In this document: in pieces, positions 9,515 through 16,997 of the stretch
How positions within the stretch are numbered: position 1 is the first letter of the stretch
Layout: every line of letters starts with the position of its first letter
Assembly: GCF_014621695.1 (NCBI RefSeq)
Contig: NZ_CP061281.1
Coordinates: forward strand, 6,386,001 to 6,450,000
Direction: 5' to 3'
DNA length: 64,000 bases
From: Streptomyces xanthii
GTDB taxonomy: Bacteria; Actinomycetota; Actinomycetes; Streptomycetales; Streptomycetaceae
The notes under the pieces: model-generated
The model's input: the letters and a program-made list of their open reading frames with translations, nothing else
The model's database searches: none
What the model was told of the DNA's origin: nothing
Translations under genes and position numbers: made by a program

Positions 9515-11092
9515 GTGAGAATGCGCAACCAGTGGCTGGCCCCGTCCATCGGAGCGGTGCTCGCCGCCGCCCTGCTCGCCGGCTGCGGCGACGAGCAGTC
9601 GGACGCCGCCGCCGACGGTGAGTCCGTGGTCATGGGGATGTCCGACGACGTCCTCGCCACCGACCCGGCGTCCGGCTACGACCCCGGCTCGTGGCTGCTG
9701 TTCAACAACGTCTTCCAGTCGCTCCTCAGCTTCCCCAACGGCGGCACCGAGCCCGTTCCGGAAGCCGCCAAGGAGTGTCACTTCAGCGACGCGGCCACCA
9801 AGGTCTACTCGTGCACCCTGCGCCCGGGGCTCAAGTTCAGCAACGGGAACGCGCTCACCTCGAAGGACGTCAAGTACTCCTTCGACCGGACGATGACCAT
9901 CGACGACGACGCCGGTCCGGCGATCATGTTCCCGATGCTCGACAAGATCGAGACCCCCGACGCGAGCACCGTCGTCTTCCGGCTCAAGTACGCCGACGCG
10001 ACCTTCCCCAGCAAGATCGCCTCCGGTGCCGGCTCGATCGTCGACCACACCGAGTACCCCGCGAGCCGGCTCCGCACGGACGGCAAGGCCGTCGGCTCCG
10101 GACCGTACAAGCTGGACTCCTACGGCAAGAACCAGGCCGTCTTCTCGGTCAACTCGTCCTACAAGGGCAACGCCAAGGTCAAGAACACCGGCGTCACCAT
10201 GAAGTTCTTCCACGGCGACCAGCAGGGCCTCAAGAAGTCCCTCCTCGACGGCGACATCGACCTCGCCTACCGAGGCCTGGCCGCCCAGGACATCGCCGAC
10301 ATCGAGAAGGCCGGCACCAAGGGCATCGACGTCGTCGAGGGCAACAGCGCCGAGGTCCAGCACCTCGTCTTCAACATGAAGGACCCCGTCGCCGGCAAGC
10401 TCTCGGTCCGCAAGGCCATGGCCTACCTGCTCGACCGCGACGCCCTCATCGACAAGGTCTACGACAACACGACCGCCGCCCTGTACTCGATCATCCCGGC
10501 GGGCATCACCGGCCACAACACGGCCTTCTTCGACACCTACGGCGCCCGCCCCTCCGCGGCGAAGGCGGCCCAGGCCCTGCGCGCCGACGGCATCACCGGC
10601 AAGGTCAAGATCACCCTGTGGTCCACCCCGGTCCGCTACGGCCCCACCACCGACGCCGAGCTCAAGGCCATCGCCGGACAGCTCAACGCCAGCGGCCTGT
10701 TCGACGCCGACGTGAAGTCCGTCGAGTTCTCCCAGTACGAGCGGGACATCAAGTCCGGCAAGTACGGCGTCTACGTCAAGGGCTGGGTGCCCGACTACCC
10801 GGACCCGGACAACTTCACCCAGCCGTTCTTCGGCGAGGGCAACGTCCTCGGCAACCACTACGACAACGCCACGATCACCGGGACGATCATTCCGCAGACC
10901 GGTGAGCAGAGCGACCGCTCCTCGACCAGCGAGCAGTACGAGCAGCTCCAGGACATCGTCGCCGCGCAGCTGCCGATCCTGCCCGTCTGGCAGGCCAAGC
11001 AGTACGCCGTGACCCGCGACAACGTCTACGGCCTCGAGAACTGCCTCGACGCGTCGACCGTCTTCCGCTTCTGGGAGATCAGCAAGGGCTGA
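9515..11092 (+). CDS. Second family 5 solute-binding lipoprotein, tandem paralogue
   Basis: A 525-residue lipoprotein with lipobox Cys in ALLAGCGDE and the same SBP_bac_5 layout as its upstream neighbour. Equivalent blocks include LKFSNGNALTSKDVKYSFDR, the ITGHN motif about two thirds along, GWVPDYPDPDNF and PVWQAKQY. The pair clearly arose by tandem duplication but has diverged widely, so the ligands may differ. The GTG at 9515 has AAGG seven bases upstream; an ATG two codons later (9521) is the alternative. No transporter partner is in the window. A 22-bp perfect hairpin separates it from the convergent response regulator. Confidence 0.88.
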   Translation: MRMRNQWLAPSIGAVLAAALLAGCGDEQSDAAADGESVVMGMSDDVLATDPASGYDPGSWLLFNNVFQSLLSFPNGGTEPVPEAAKECHFSDAATKVYSCTLRPGLKFSNGNALTSKDVKYSFDRTMTIDDDAGPAIMFPMLDKIETPDASTVVFRLKYADATFPSKIASGAGSIVDHTEYPASRLRTDGKAVGSGPYKLDSYGKNQAVFSVNSSYKGNAKVKNTGVTMKFFHGDQQGLKKSLLDGDIDLAYRGLAAQDIADIEKAGTKGIDVVEGNSAEVQHLVFNMKDPVAGKLSVRKAMAYLLDRDALIDKVYDNTTAALYSIIPAGITGHNTAFFDTYGARPSAAKAAQALRADGITGKVKITLWSTPVRYGPTTDAELKAIAGQLNASGLFDADVKSVEFSQYERDIKSGKYGVYVKGWVPDYPDPDNFTQPFFGEGNVLGNHYDNATITGTIIPQTGEQSDRSSTSEQYEQLQDIVAAQLPILPVWQAKQYAVTRDNVYGLENCLDASTVFRFWEISKG

Positions 11093-11113
11093 GCCCGCGT
11101 CCCGCGCCGGACA

Positions 11114-11162
11114 CGCGTGAGGGGCGGCGGTCACCACCTCGGTGACCGCCGCCCCTCACGCG
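11114..11162. terminator. Bidirectional terminator, 22-bp perfect stem
   Basis: The arms 11114-11135 and 11141-11162 pair perfectly around a five-base loop. It lies between the convergent lipoprotein and response regulator genes and can serve both strands. Confidence 0.85.
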
Positions 11163-11175
11163 CATCCCGCTCGCT

Positions 11176-11847
11176 CTACTGCGCCCCGGGACGCACCAGA
11201 CCGCTCTCGTACGCGTACACGGCCGCCTGCACCCGGTCGCGCAGCCCCAGCTTGGTGAGCACGTGCCCGACATGCGTCTTCACGGTCGTCTCGCTGACGA
11301 ACAGGTCCGCGGCGATCTCCGCGTTCGACAGACCGCGCGCCACCAGCTTCAGCACCTCCACCTCGCGCTCGGTGAGGGTGTGCAGGGTGTCCGGCACCGG
11401 CTCCTCGCCCGACGGCAGATGGTCCGCGTACTTGTCCAGGAGACGGCGCGTGATGCTCGGCGCCAGCATCGCCTCGCCCGCGGCGACCACCCGGATCGCC
11501 TGCACCAGCTCGTGCGCGGGGGCGTCCTTGAGCAGGAAGCCGCTCGCCCCGGCCCGCAGCGCCTCCACCACGTACTCGTCCAGGTCGAACGTCGTCAGGA
11601 CCAGCACCTTCGCCGGGCCGTCCCGGCCGGGGCCGGTGATCTGCCGGGTCGCCTCGACCCCGTCCATCCGCGGCATCCGGATGTCCATCAGCACCACATC
11701 GGGCTGCAGCGCCCGCACCTGGTCGAGAGCCTGGAGGCCGTCGCCGGCCTCGCCGACGACCGCGATGTCCTGCTCGGCCTCGAGAATCATGCGGAAGCCC
11801 GTACGCAGCAGCGGCTGGTCATCGACCAGTAGGACGCGGATGGCCAC
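11176..11847 (-). CDS. NarL/FixJ-family response regulator
   Basis: A 223-residue two-component response regulator. The receiver domain has the acidic pair Asp9-Asp10, phosphorylation site Asp55 in LMDIRMPRMDG and switch Lys107 in GFLLKDAP. The C-terminal LuxR-type helix-turn-helix has LTEREVEVLKLVARGLSN and VKTHVGHVLTKLGL. The GTG start at 11847 follows AAGGAG and leaves four residues before the first beta strand. No sensor kinase gene lies beside it, so it is an orphan here or pairs with a kinase elsewhere. Direct regulation of the adjacent binding proteins is possible but unsupported. Confidence 0.9.
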   Translation of the reverse strand: MAIRVLLVDDQPLLRTGFRMILEAEQDIAVVGEAGDGLQALDQVRALQPDVVLMDIRMPRMDGVEATRQITGPGRDGPAKVLVLTTFDLDEYVVEALRAGASGFLLKDAPAHELVQAIRVVAAGEAMLAPSITRRLLDKYADHLPSGEEPVPDTLHTLTEREVEVLKLVARGLSNAEIAADLFVSETTVKTHVGHVLTKLGLRDRVQAAVYAYESGLVRPGAQ

Positions 11848-11885
11848 GAAACTCTCCTTCGGTAGTCCGGGCCCATTCTGCCCTG

Positions 11886-12743
11886 CTAGGGCGTGCCCGA
11901 CCCGGGCAGCCCGACCTGCAACGGATACGGCGGGGGAGTCCCGCCGAACTCGGGGCAAACCGCCTGATGGTCGCACCAGCCGCACAACTTCGTCGGCCGC
12001 GGCCGCCACTCCCCGGTCTCCGTCGCCGTCTGGATCGCGTCCCACAGCGCGTGCAGCTTGCGCTCCACCCGCTCCAGGTCCGCCACGACCGGGTCGTACG
12101 TCAGCACGTCACCGCTGCCCAGGTACACCAGCTGCAGCCGGCGCGGCACGACGCCCTTCAGCCGCCACACCACCAGCGCGTAGAACTTCATCTGGAACAG
12201 GGCGCCCTCCGCGTACTCGGGGCGGGGCGCCTTGCCCGTCTTGTAGTCGACGATGCGGACCTCGCCGGTCGGCGCCACGTCCACCCGGTCGATGATCCCG
12301 CGCAGCTTCAGACCCGACGCCAGCTCGGCCTCGACGAACAGCTCCCGGTCCGCCGGCTCGAGACGCGTCGGGTCCTCCAGCGTGAACCAGCGCTCGACCA
12401 GCCGCTCCGCCTCGCCCAGCCAGCGCGTCATCCGCTCGCCCTCGGCATCGTCCGCGAACAGCTCCGCCAGCTCCGGGCGGCTCTCCCGCAGCCGGTCCCA
12501 CTGACCCGGGATCAGCGACTTGGCCCGCGGCGGGGTCCGCTCCCCGGCCGGCGCGTCGAACAGTCTCTCCAGCACCGCGTGCACCAGCGTGCCCCGCGTC
12601 GCCGCCTCGCTCGGCTTCTCCGGCAGCTTGTCGATCACCCGGAACCGGTACAGCAACGGGCACTGCATGAAATCGCTCGCGCGCGACGGCGAGAGCGAGG
12701 CGGGCCGGGCGGGCTCGCGGGCGGGCTGGGCACTGGTCTCCAT
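11886..12743 (-). CDS. RecB-family PD-(D/E)XK nuclease with Fe-S cysteines
   Basis: A 285-residue stand-alone nuclease of the RecB/AddB C-terminal type. Visible elements are LSPSRASDFMQCPLLYRF at the N terminus, GTLVHAVLERLF (the RecB-family His helix) and the catalytic IVDYKTGK motif. Cys28 together with Cys254, Cys257 and Cys263 (C-x2-C-x5-C) reproduces the spacing of the 4Fe-4S staple described for AddB-type nucleases. No helicase domain is present. It is downstream of and on the opposite strand to the M50 protease. A similar gene sits near the proteasome locus in other actinobacteria, from memory. Role is probably DNA end processing or repair. Confidence 0.85.
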   Translation of the reverse strand: METSAQPAREPARPASLSPSRASDFMQCPLLYRFRVIDKLPEKPSEAATRGTLVHAVLERLFDAPAGERTPPRAKSLIPGQWDRLRESRPELAELFADDAEGERMTRWLGEAERLVERWFTLEDPTRLEPADRELFVEAELASGLKLRGIIDRVDVAPTGEVRIVDYKTGKAPRPEYAEGALFQMKFYALVVWRLKGVVPRRLQLVYLGSGDVLTYDPVVADLERVERKLHALWDAIQTATETGEWRPRPTKLCGWCDHQAVCPEFGGTPPPYPLQVGLPGSGTP

Positions 12744-12922
12744 GACCCCCGACCTTACGGCCCGCCACCGACAGTCAGGCACCTGCGCGGTCGGCGGCGT
12801 CTTGCGTAGCGTGGACCCGGGGGAGTCGGCGCGGGCCGCCGGACACCGTCCGCATACCATCGACGCCAGAACGTCCCGCCCCGCGGCGGGAGACGCTCGA
12901 ACGAGGGGACCGAGGGATCACC

Positions 12923-14581
12923 GTGGACGAGAGCGGCCGGCCACAGTCGGGCACCGGCGGGACGACCCCGCCCCCGCACGCCGACACGCCCCCCGAGCCC
13001 CCGGCCGAGCCGGGCGCCCCGACGCCCGCCGACGCGCCGAAGAGCGAGGCGCCGCGCGCGGACGACTCCCCGTCGCCCGCGGGCACCGAGCCGGACGACC
13101 CCGACGCGACCGTGACCCCGGACTCGCCGTCACAGGCCGAACCGGCCACCGCCGACGGACCAAAGGACAAGGCGCAGGGCGCGGACGAGTCCCCGTCGCC
13201 CGCGGGTGCCGAGCCGGACGACACCGATGTGACCGTGACCCCGGACTCGCCGTCACAGGCCGAGCCGGCCGCCGCCGACGCAACCCGGCCCGCCTCGCCC
13301 ACGGGCGAGACCACCCCGGTCGCCCCGCCCGCCGCATCCGCCCAGCCGCCGGAGGCGACCCCCTTCGACCGGCACCCCGAGCGGGCCGCCGCCACCTCGG
13401 GGAAGCGCAAGGGTCCCGCCAAACCGCCCGAGCCCCGCGGCGGGCTGCTCATGGGGCGGCCGTTCGGCGTGCCGGTGTACGTCGCCCCCAGCTGGTTCCT
13501 CGTCGCCGCGCTGATCACCTGGGTGTTCGGCGGCCAGCTCGACCGCGTGCTCCCCGAGCTCGGCGCCCTGCGCTACCTCGTCGCCCTCTTCTTCGCGGTC
13601 GCCTTCTACGCCTCCGTGCTCGTGCACGAGCTGGCCCACACCGTGGCCGCCCTGCGCTACAAGCTCCCGGTCCGCCGCATCCAGCTCCAGTTCTTCGGCG
13701 GCGTCTCGGAGATCGAGAAGGAGTCCGAGACCCCGGGCCGAGAGTTCGTCCTGGCCTTCGTAGGCCCGCTGCTCTCGCTCGTCCTCGCCGGCGTCTTCTA
13801 CCTCGGCCTCAAGGCCGTCGAACCCGGCACCGTCCCCGGCGTCCTCCTCGCGGGCCTGATGATCTCCAACCTCATCGTGGCCGTCTTCAACCTCCTGCCG
13901 GGCCTGCCCCTGGACGGCGGCCGCATGCTCCGCGCCGTCGTCTGGAAGATCACCGGCAAGCCCATGAGCGGCACGATCGCCGCCGCCTGGGTCGGCCGCG
14001 CCCTCGCCGTCAGCGTCCTCATCGGCCTGCCGCTGCTCACCCAGTCCGGCGCCCTCGGCCCGGACGCCGAGGACGTCAGCGGCATGGACACCGTCCTGGA
14101 CGCGCTGCTCGCCGCGATCCTCGCCGCGATCATCTGGACCGGCGCCGGCAACAGCCTGCGCATGGCCCGCCTGCGCGAGCACCTCCCCGAACTGCGCGCC
14201 CGCACCCTGACCCGCCGCGCCGTCCCCGTCGAGCCCGCCACCCCCCTCTCCGAAGCCCTCCGCCGGGCCAACGAGGCGGGCGCCCGCGCCCTCGTCGTCG
14301 TCGACGCGGACGGCGAACCCCGCTCCCTGGTCCGCGAGGCCGCCATCGTCGGCGTCCCCGAGCACCGCCGCCCCTGGGTCGCCGTCAGCGGCCTCGCCCA
14401 GGACCTCACCGACGGCATGCGCGTCTCCGCCGAGCTCGCCGGCGAGGACCTCCTCGACACCCTCCGGGCCACCCCCGCCACCGAGTACCTCGTCGTCGAG
14501 GACAACGGCGCCATCTACGGCGTCCTGTCCGCCGCCGACGTGGAGCGCGCCTTCGTCAAGGCCATGGCCAGGCCCTCGTAG
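12923..14581 (+). CDS. Site-2 protease (M50) with C-terminal CBS pair
   Basis: A 552-residue membrane metalloprotease of the M50B family. Residues 1-170 are a low-complexity, acidic, Pro/Ser-rich region containing a 32-residue duplication. The membrane core follows, with zinc motif HELAH at residues 235-239 and the third-ligand motif NLLPGLPLDGGRML. The last 130 residues form a tandem CBS domain (PLSEALRRANEAGARALVVV and the later TEYLVVEDNGAIYGVLS), which usually senses adenosyl ligands. The GTG start at 12923 has GAGGGA upstream. Site-2 proteases cut transmembrane substrates such as anti-sigma factors; the substrate here is unknown. Confidence 0.9.
   Translation: MDESGRPQSGTGGTTPPPHADTPPEPPAEPGAPTPADAPKSEAPRADDSPSPAGTEPDDPDATVTPDSPSQAEPATADGPKDKAQGADESPSPAGAEPDDTDVTVTPDSPSQAEPAAADATRPASPTGETTPVAPPAASAQPPEATPFDRHPERAAATSGKRKGPAKPPEPRGGLLMGRPFGVPVYVAPSWFLVAALITWVFGGQLDRVLPELGALRYLVALFFAVAFYASVLVHELAHTVAALRYKLPVRRIQLQFFGGVSEIEKESETPGREFVLAFVGPLLSLVLAGVFYLGLKAVEPGTVPGVLLAGLMISNLIVAVFNLLPGLPLDGGRMLRAVVWKITGKPMSGTIAAAWVGRALAVSVLIGLPLLTQSGALGPDAEDVSGMDTVLDALLAAILAAIIWTGAGNSLRMARLREHLPELRARTLTRRAVPVEPATPLSEALRRANEAGARALVVVDADGEPRSLVREAAIVGVPEHRRPWVAVSGLAQDLTDGMRVSAELAGEDLLDTLRATPATEYLVVEDNGAIYGVLSAADVERAFVKAMARPS
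13061..13279 (+). repeat. In-frame 96-base duplication in the M50 protease gene
   Basis: Bases 13061-13156 and 13184-13279 are near-identical direct repeats 123 bases apart. They encode two copies of a segment containing SPSPAG, EPDD and TVTPDSPSQAEP. The repeat lies wholly in the disordered N-terminal region, so copy number could vary without harming the catalytic core. Confidence 0.85.
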
Positions 14582-14627
14582 AGCCGTACAGGGAACCCGC
14601 GTGGTCGGCGGCCCGCGCCGGGCCCGG

Positions 14628-14640
14628 TAGTCTGTTCACA
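14628..14640 (+). promoter_or_regulatory. Leaderless-type -10 element before trmI
   Basis: TAGTCT at 14628-14633 is followed by exactly six bases and then the ATG, which would place transcription start at the A of the start codon. No ribosome binding site is visible. Confidence 0.5.
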
Positions 14641-15545
14641 TGTCCGAACCGACCGGTGCCGCCCGCCGCCGCGGGCCCTTCAAGGTCGGGGACCAGGTTC
14701 AGCTGACCGACCCCAAGGGCCGCCACTACACGTTCACGCTCGAAGAGGGAAAGAACTTCCACACCCACAAGGGTTCCTTCCCGCACGACGAGCTGATCGG
14801 CGCACCCGAGGGCAGCGTTGTCCGCACCACCGGAAACGTCGCCTACCTCGCGCTGCGCCCCCTGCTCCCCGACTACGTCCTGTCCATGCCCCGCGGTGCC
14901 GCCGTGGTCTACCCCAAGGACGCGGGGCAGATCCTGGCCTTCGCGGACATCTTCCCCGGCGCCCGCGTCGTCGAGGCGGGCGTGGGCTCCGGCTCGCTCA
15001 GCAGCTTCCTGCTGCGCGCCATCGGCGACGACGGCATGCTGCACTCCTACGAGCGCCGCGAGGACTTCGCCGAGATCGCGAAGGGCAACGTCGAGCGCTA
15101 CTTCGGCGGCCCCCACCCCGCGTGGCAGCTCACCGTCGGCGACCTCCAGGACAACCTGTCCGACGCCGACGTCGACCGCGTCATCCTCGACATGCTCGCC
15201 CCCTGGGAATGCCTCGACGTCGTCTCCAAGGCGCTCGTCCCCGGCGGCATCCTGTGCTGCTACGTGGCCACCACCACCCAGCTCGCGCGCACCGTCGAGT
15301 CCATCCGCGAGATCGGCTGCTTCAACGAGCCGACCTCCTGGGAGACGATGATCCGCAATTGGCACGTGGAGGGCCTCGCGGTCCGCCCCGACCACCGGAT
15401 GATCGGCCACACCGGCTTCCTCCTCACCGCCCGCCGCCTCGCGGACGGCGTCGAGCCGCCCATGCGCCGCCGCCGCCCCGCCAAGGGCGCCTACGGCGAG
15501 GACTACGACGGCCCCAACGCCGACGGCGGAGCCCGCGGCCGCTGA
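14640..15545 (+). CDS. trmI: tRNA (adenine-58-N1)-methyltransferase TrmI
   Basis: A 301-residue class I AdoMet methyltransferase forming m1A58 in the T-loop of tRNA as a homotetramer. The small N-terminal beta domain (residues 10-65) contains FKVGDQVQLTDPKGR. The AdoMet motif is VVEAGVGSGSLSSFL, the acidic ribose-binding region is HSYERREDFAEIA, and the catalytic region is VILDMLAPWE. Length and blocks match actinobacterial TrmI such as Mycobacterium Rv2118c, whose gene also sits close to the proteasome ATPase gene. The start is an ATG without an SD sequence, six bases after a -10-like hexamer, so the mRNA is probably leaderless. Confidence 0.93.
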   Translation: MSEPTGAARRRGPFKVGDQVQLTDPKGRHYTFTLEEGKNFHTHKGSFPHDELIGAPEGSVVRTTGNVAYLALRPLLPDYVLSMPRGAAVVYPKDAGQILAFADIFPGARVVEAGVGSGSLSSFLLRAIGDDGMLHSYERREDFAEIAKGNVERYFGGPHPAWQLTVGDLQDNLSDADVDRVILDMLAPWECLDVVSKALVPGGILCCYVATTTQLARTVESIREIGCFNEPTSWETMIRNWHVEGLAVRPDHRMIGHTGFLLTARRLADGVEPPMRRRRPAKGAYGEDYDGPNADGGARGR

Positions 15546-15576
15546 CCCCACCCCGTACGACCGCACAACGCACCGG

Positions 15577-15622
15577 CGCCGCCGTCGAGTTCCCCGCACC
15601 GCACGGGAACTGGACGGCGGCG
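15577..15622 (+). terminator. Terminator hairpin after trmI
   Basis: The outer stem CGCCGCCGTC pairs with GACGGCGGCG and the inner stem GTTCCC with GGGAAC, with a GA/TG internal bulge. It starts 32 bases after the trmI stop. Confidence 0.65.
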
Positions 15623-15762
15623 TCCGTACGTTGACCCAGCGGCAGCACCCCGCTCGCGTACGGCCGCGAAGAAACGGCGGACCCCGCCGTTCCCCCGCAC
15701 TGTGACCTGTGGCACGATGCTGGCCACCCCCACCGGCACAGCCCTCACAGGAGACACTCCTA

Positions 15763-16341
15763 GTGCAGCAACCCGCCGTCCCGGAACTGGCGCACACCAC
15801 CACCCGTCCCATCCACTGGCTGGCCACCGCGGCCGCGGTCGCCGCGGTCGTCGCGGCCTCCGGCTTCCTGCAGCCGGACTCCGCCACCGCCGCACCGACG
15901 GGCGGCGGCGAGCACGTCACCGCCAAGGCGCACGCGGTCGCCCCGCCCGACCCCTCGGCCGTCGACTTCCCGATCGAGTGCGGCCCGGTCAAGGCCCTCG
16001 TCCGCGCGAAGGCCACCGGTGACCTCGACGGCGACGGCAGACCCGAGACCGTCGCCGTCGTCCGCTGCGACGCCGGCTCCGGCACCCCGCCCGACGGCGT
16101 CTACGTCCTCACCCAGCCGGCGGGCTCCGCCGCCCGGGTCGTCGCCACCCTCGTCGACCCCAAGGACGGCTACACCGCGAGCGACGTGACCGTACGCGAC
16201 GGAGCCGTCTCCGCGAACCTCGACGGCTACTCGTCCCCCGACGTCCCGCGCTACCGCCCCGACGTCCACGACAAGGCCAAGTGGCAGTGGAAGGGCGGCT
16301 CGTTCGTCCGCTCCACCCCCGCCGAGGCCCGCAGCGTCTGA
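15763..16341 (+). CDS. Secreted or anchored protein of unknown function
   Basis: A 192-residue protein that I do not recognise. A short basic-polar start is followed by one hydrophobic segment at about residues 18-37 (HWLATAAAVAAVVAASGFL) and then an Ala-rich export-type stretch, so it is secreted or tethered at the outer face. The exported part contains DLDGDGRPETVAVVRC, reminiscent of FG-GAP or EF-hand-like calcium loops, and one Cys pair that could form a disulfide. The GTG at 15763 follows ACAGGAGAC. It lies between trmI and a convergent ferredoxin gene and ends at a bidirectional terminator. Confidence 0.75.
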   Translation: MQQPAVPELAHTTTRPIHWLATAAAVAAVVAASGFLQPDSATAAPTGGGEHVTAKAHAVAPPDPSAVDFPIECGPVKALVRAKATGDLDGDGRPETVAVVRCDAGSGTPPDGVYVLTQPAGSAARVVATLVDPKDGYTASDVTVRDGAVSANLDGYSSPDVPRYRPDVHDKAKWQWKGGSFVRSTPAEARSV

Positions 16342-16360
16342 CGCGCTCCCCGCGCGCGAA

Positions 16361-16401
16361 AGGGGCCCCGTCCACCGGTCACTCCGGCGGGCGGGGCCCC
16401 T
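16361..16401. terminator. Bidirectional terminator
   Basis: The 10-bp outer stem AGGGGCCCCG pairs with CGGGGCCCCT, and a shorter inner pairing CCGG/CCGG closes the loop. It lies between the convergent secreted-protein and ferredoxin genes. Confidence 0.75.
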
Positions 16402-16417
16402 CACACATACAAGGCGC

Positions 16418-16732
16418 TCAGTCGGCGTCCGGCCCGTACACCTCGACGCCGTCCGCGACCCGGCGCACGTGGATGCAGTCGCCCGGGCACTCGTTCGCCG
16501 ACGCCACCACGTCCGTGAGCAGCGGCAACGGCACCGGCGTGGTCACACCCGGCTCCGTGAGCAGCTCGTCGTCCGCGCTCTTCACATACGCGAGCCCGTC
16601 GATGTCCAGCTCGAAGACCTCGGGCGCGTACTGGGCGCAGATCCCGTCCCCGGTGCACAGATCCTGATCGATCCACACCTCCAGCGGAACGCCCGCTCCG
16701 GTGCCGGATACGGCCTCTTGCTGCACGGTCAT
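16418..16732 (-). CDS. Single-cluster ferredoxin with CxxDxxC site
   Basis: A 104-residue electron carrier. Cys26, Cys32, Cys82 (followed by Pro) and Cys86 lie in DLCTGDGICAQYAP and NECPGDCIHV. The place of the second cysteine of a C-x2-C-x2-C set is Asp29, giving CxxDxxC as in Pyrococcus ferredoxin, where Asp ligates a 4Fe-4S cluster; a 3Fe-4S cluster is the alternative. ATG 16732 follows CAGGAGAC. It is divergent from the proteasome ATPase gene. A partner such as the P450 at 40.2 kb is possible, but nothing here proves it. Confidence 0.85.
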   Translation of the reverse strand: MTVQQEAVSGTGAGVPLEVWIDQDLCTGDGICAQYAPEVFELDIDGLAYVKSADDELLTEPGVTTPVPLPLLTDVVASANECPGDCIHVRRVADGVEVYGPDAD

Positions 16733-16931
16733 GTCTCCTGCCGTTTCCTGCGTCGCGGCCCGGGAAAAACCGACCTCGCCGGAGCAAGTCGGGCCAGGCC
16801 TGACGGGTGTTGAACGGTGTCGAGCCTATAACCACCGGCTTTCGGATCTTCATGGGTGGGTATTCCCCTGGCGTGAGGGAGAGCGCAAGGGTGAAGATCG
16901 GACACACCCCGACGTCTTTGTGATCTAGGGG

Positions 16932-16959
16932 TTTCAATCGACACCCGCCCAGGTAGGGT
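16932..16959 (+). promoter_or_regulatory. Candidate promoter of arc
   Basis: TAGGGT at 16954-16959 resembles the vegetative -10 used by other genes in this window. TTTCAA at 16932-16937 gives a 16-base spacer, though it is a poor -35. The predicted leader is about 30 bases and includes the strong GGAGGAGGTGAGG ribosome site. Confidence 0.4.
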
Positions 16960-16997
16960 CTGGAAGCGTCCAGCTCCCCTTGGAGGAGGTGAGGACC

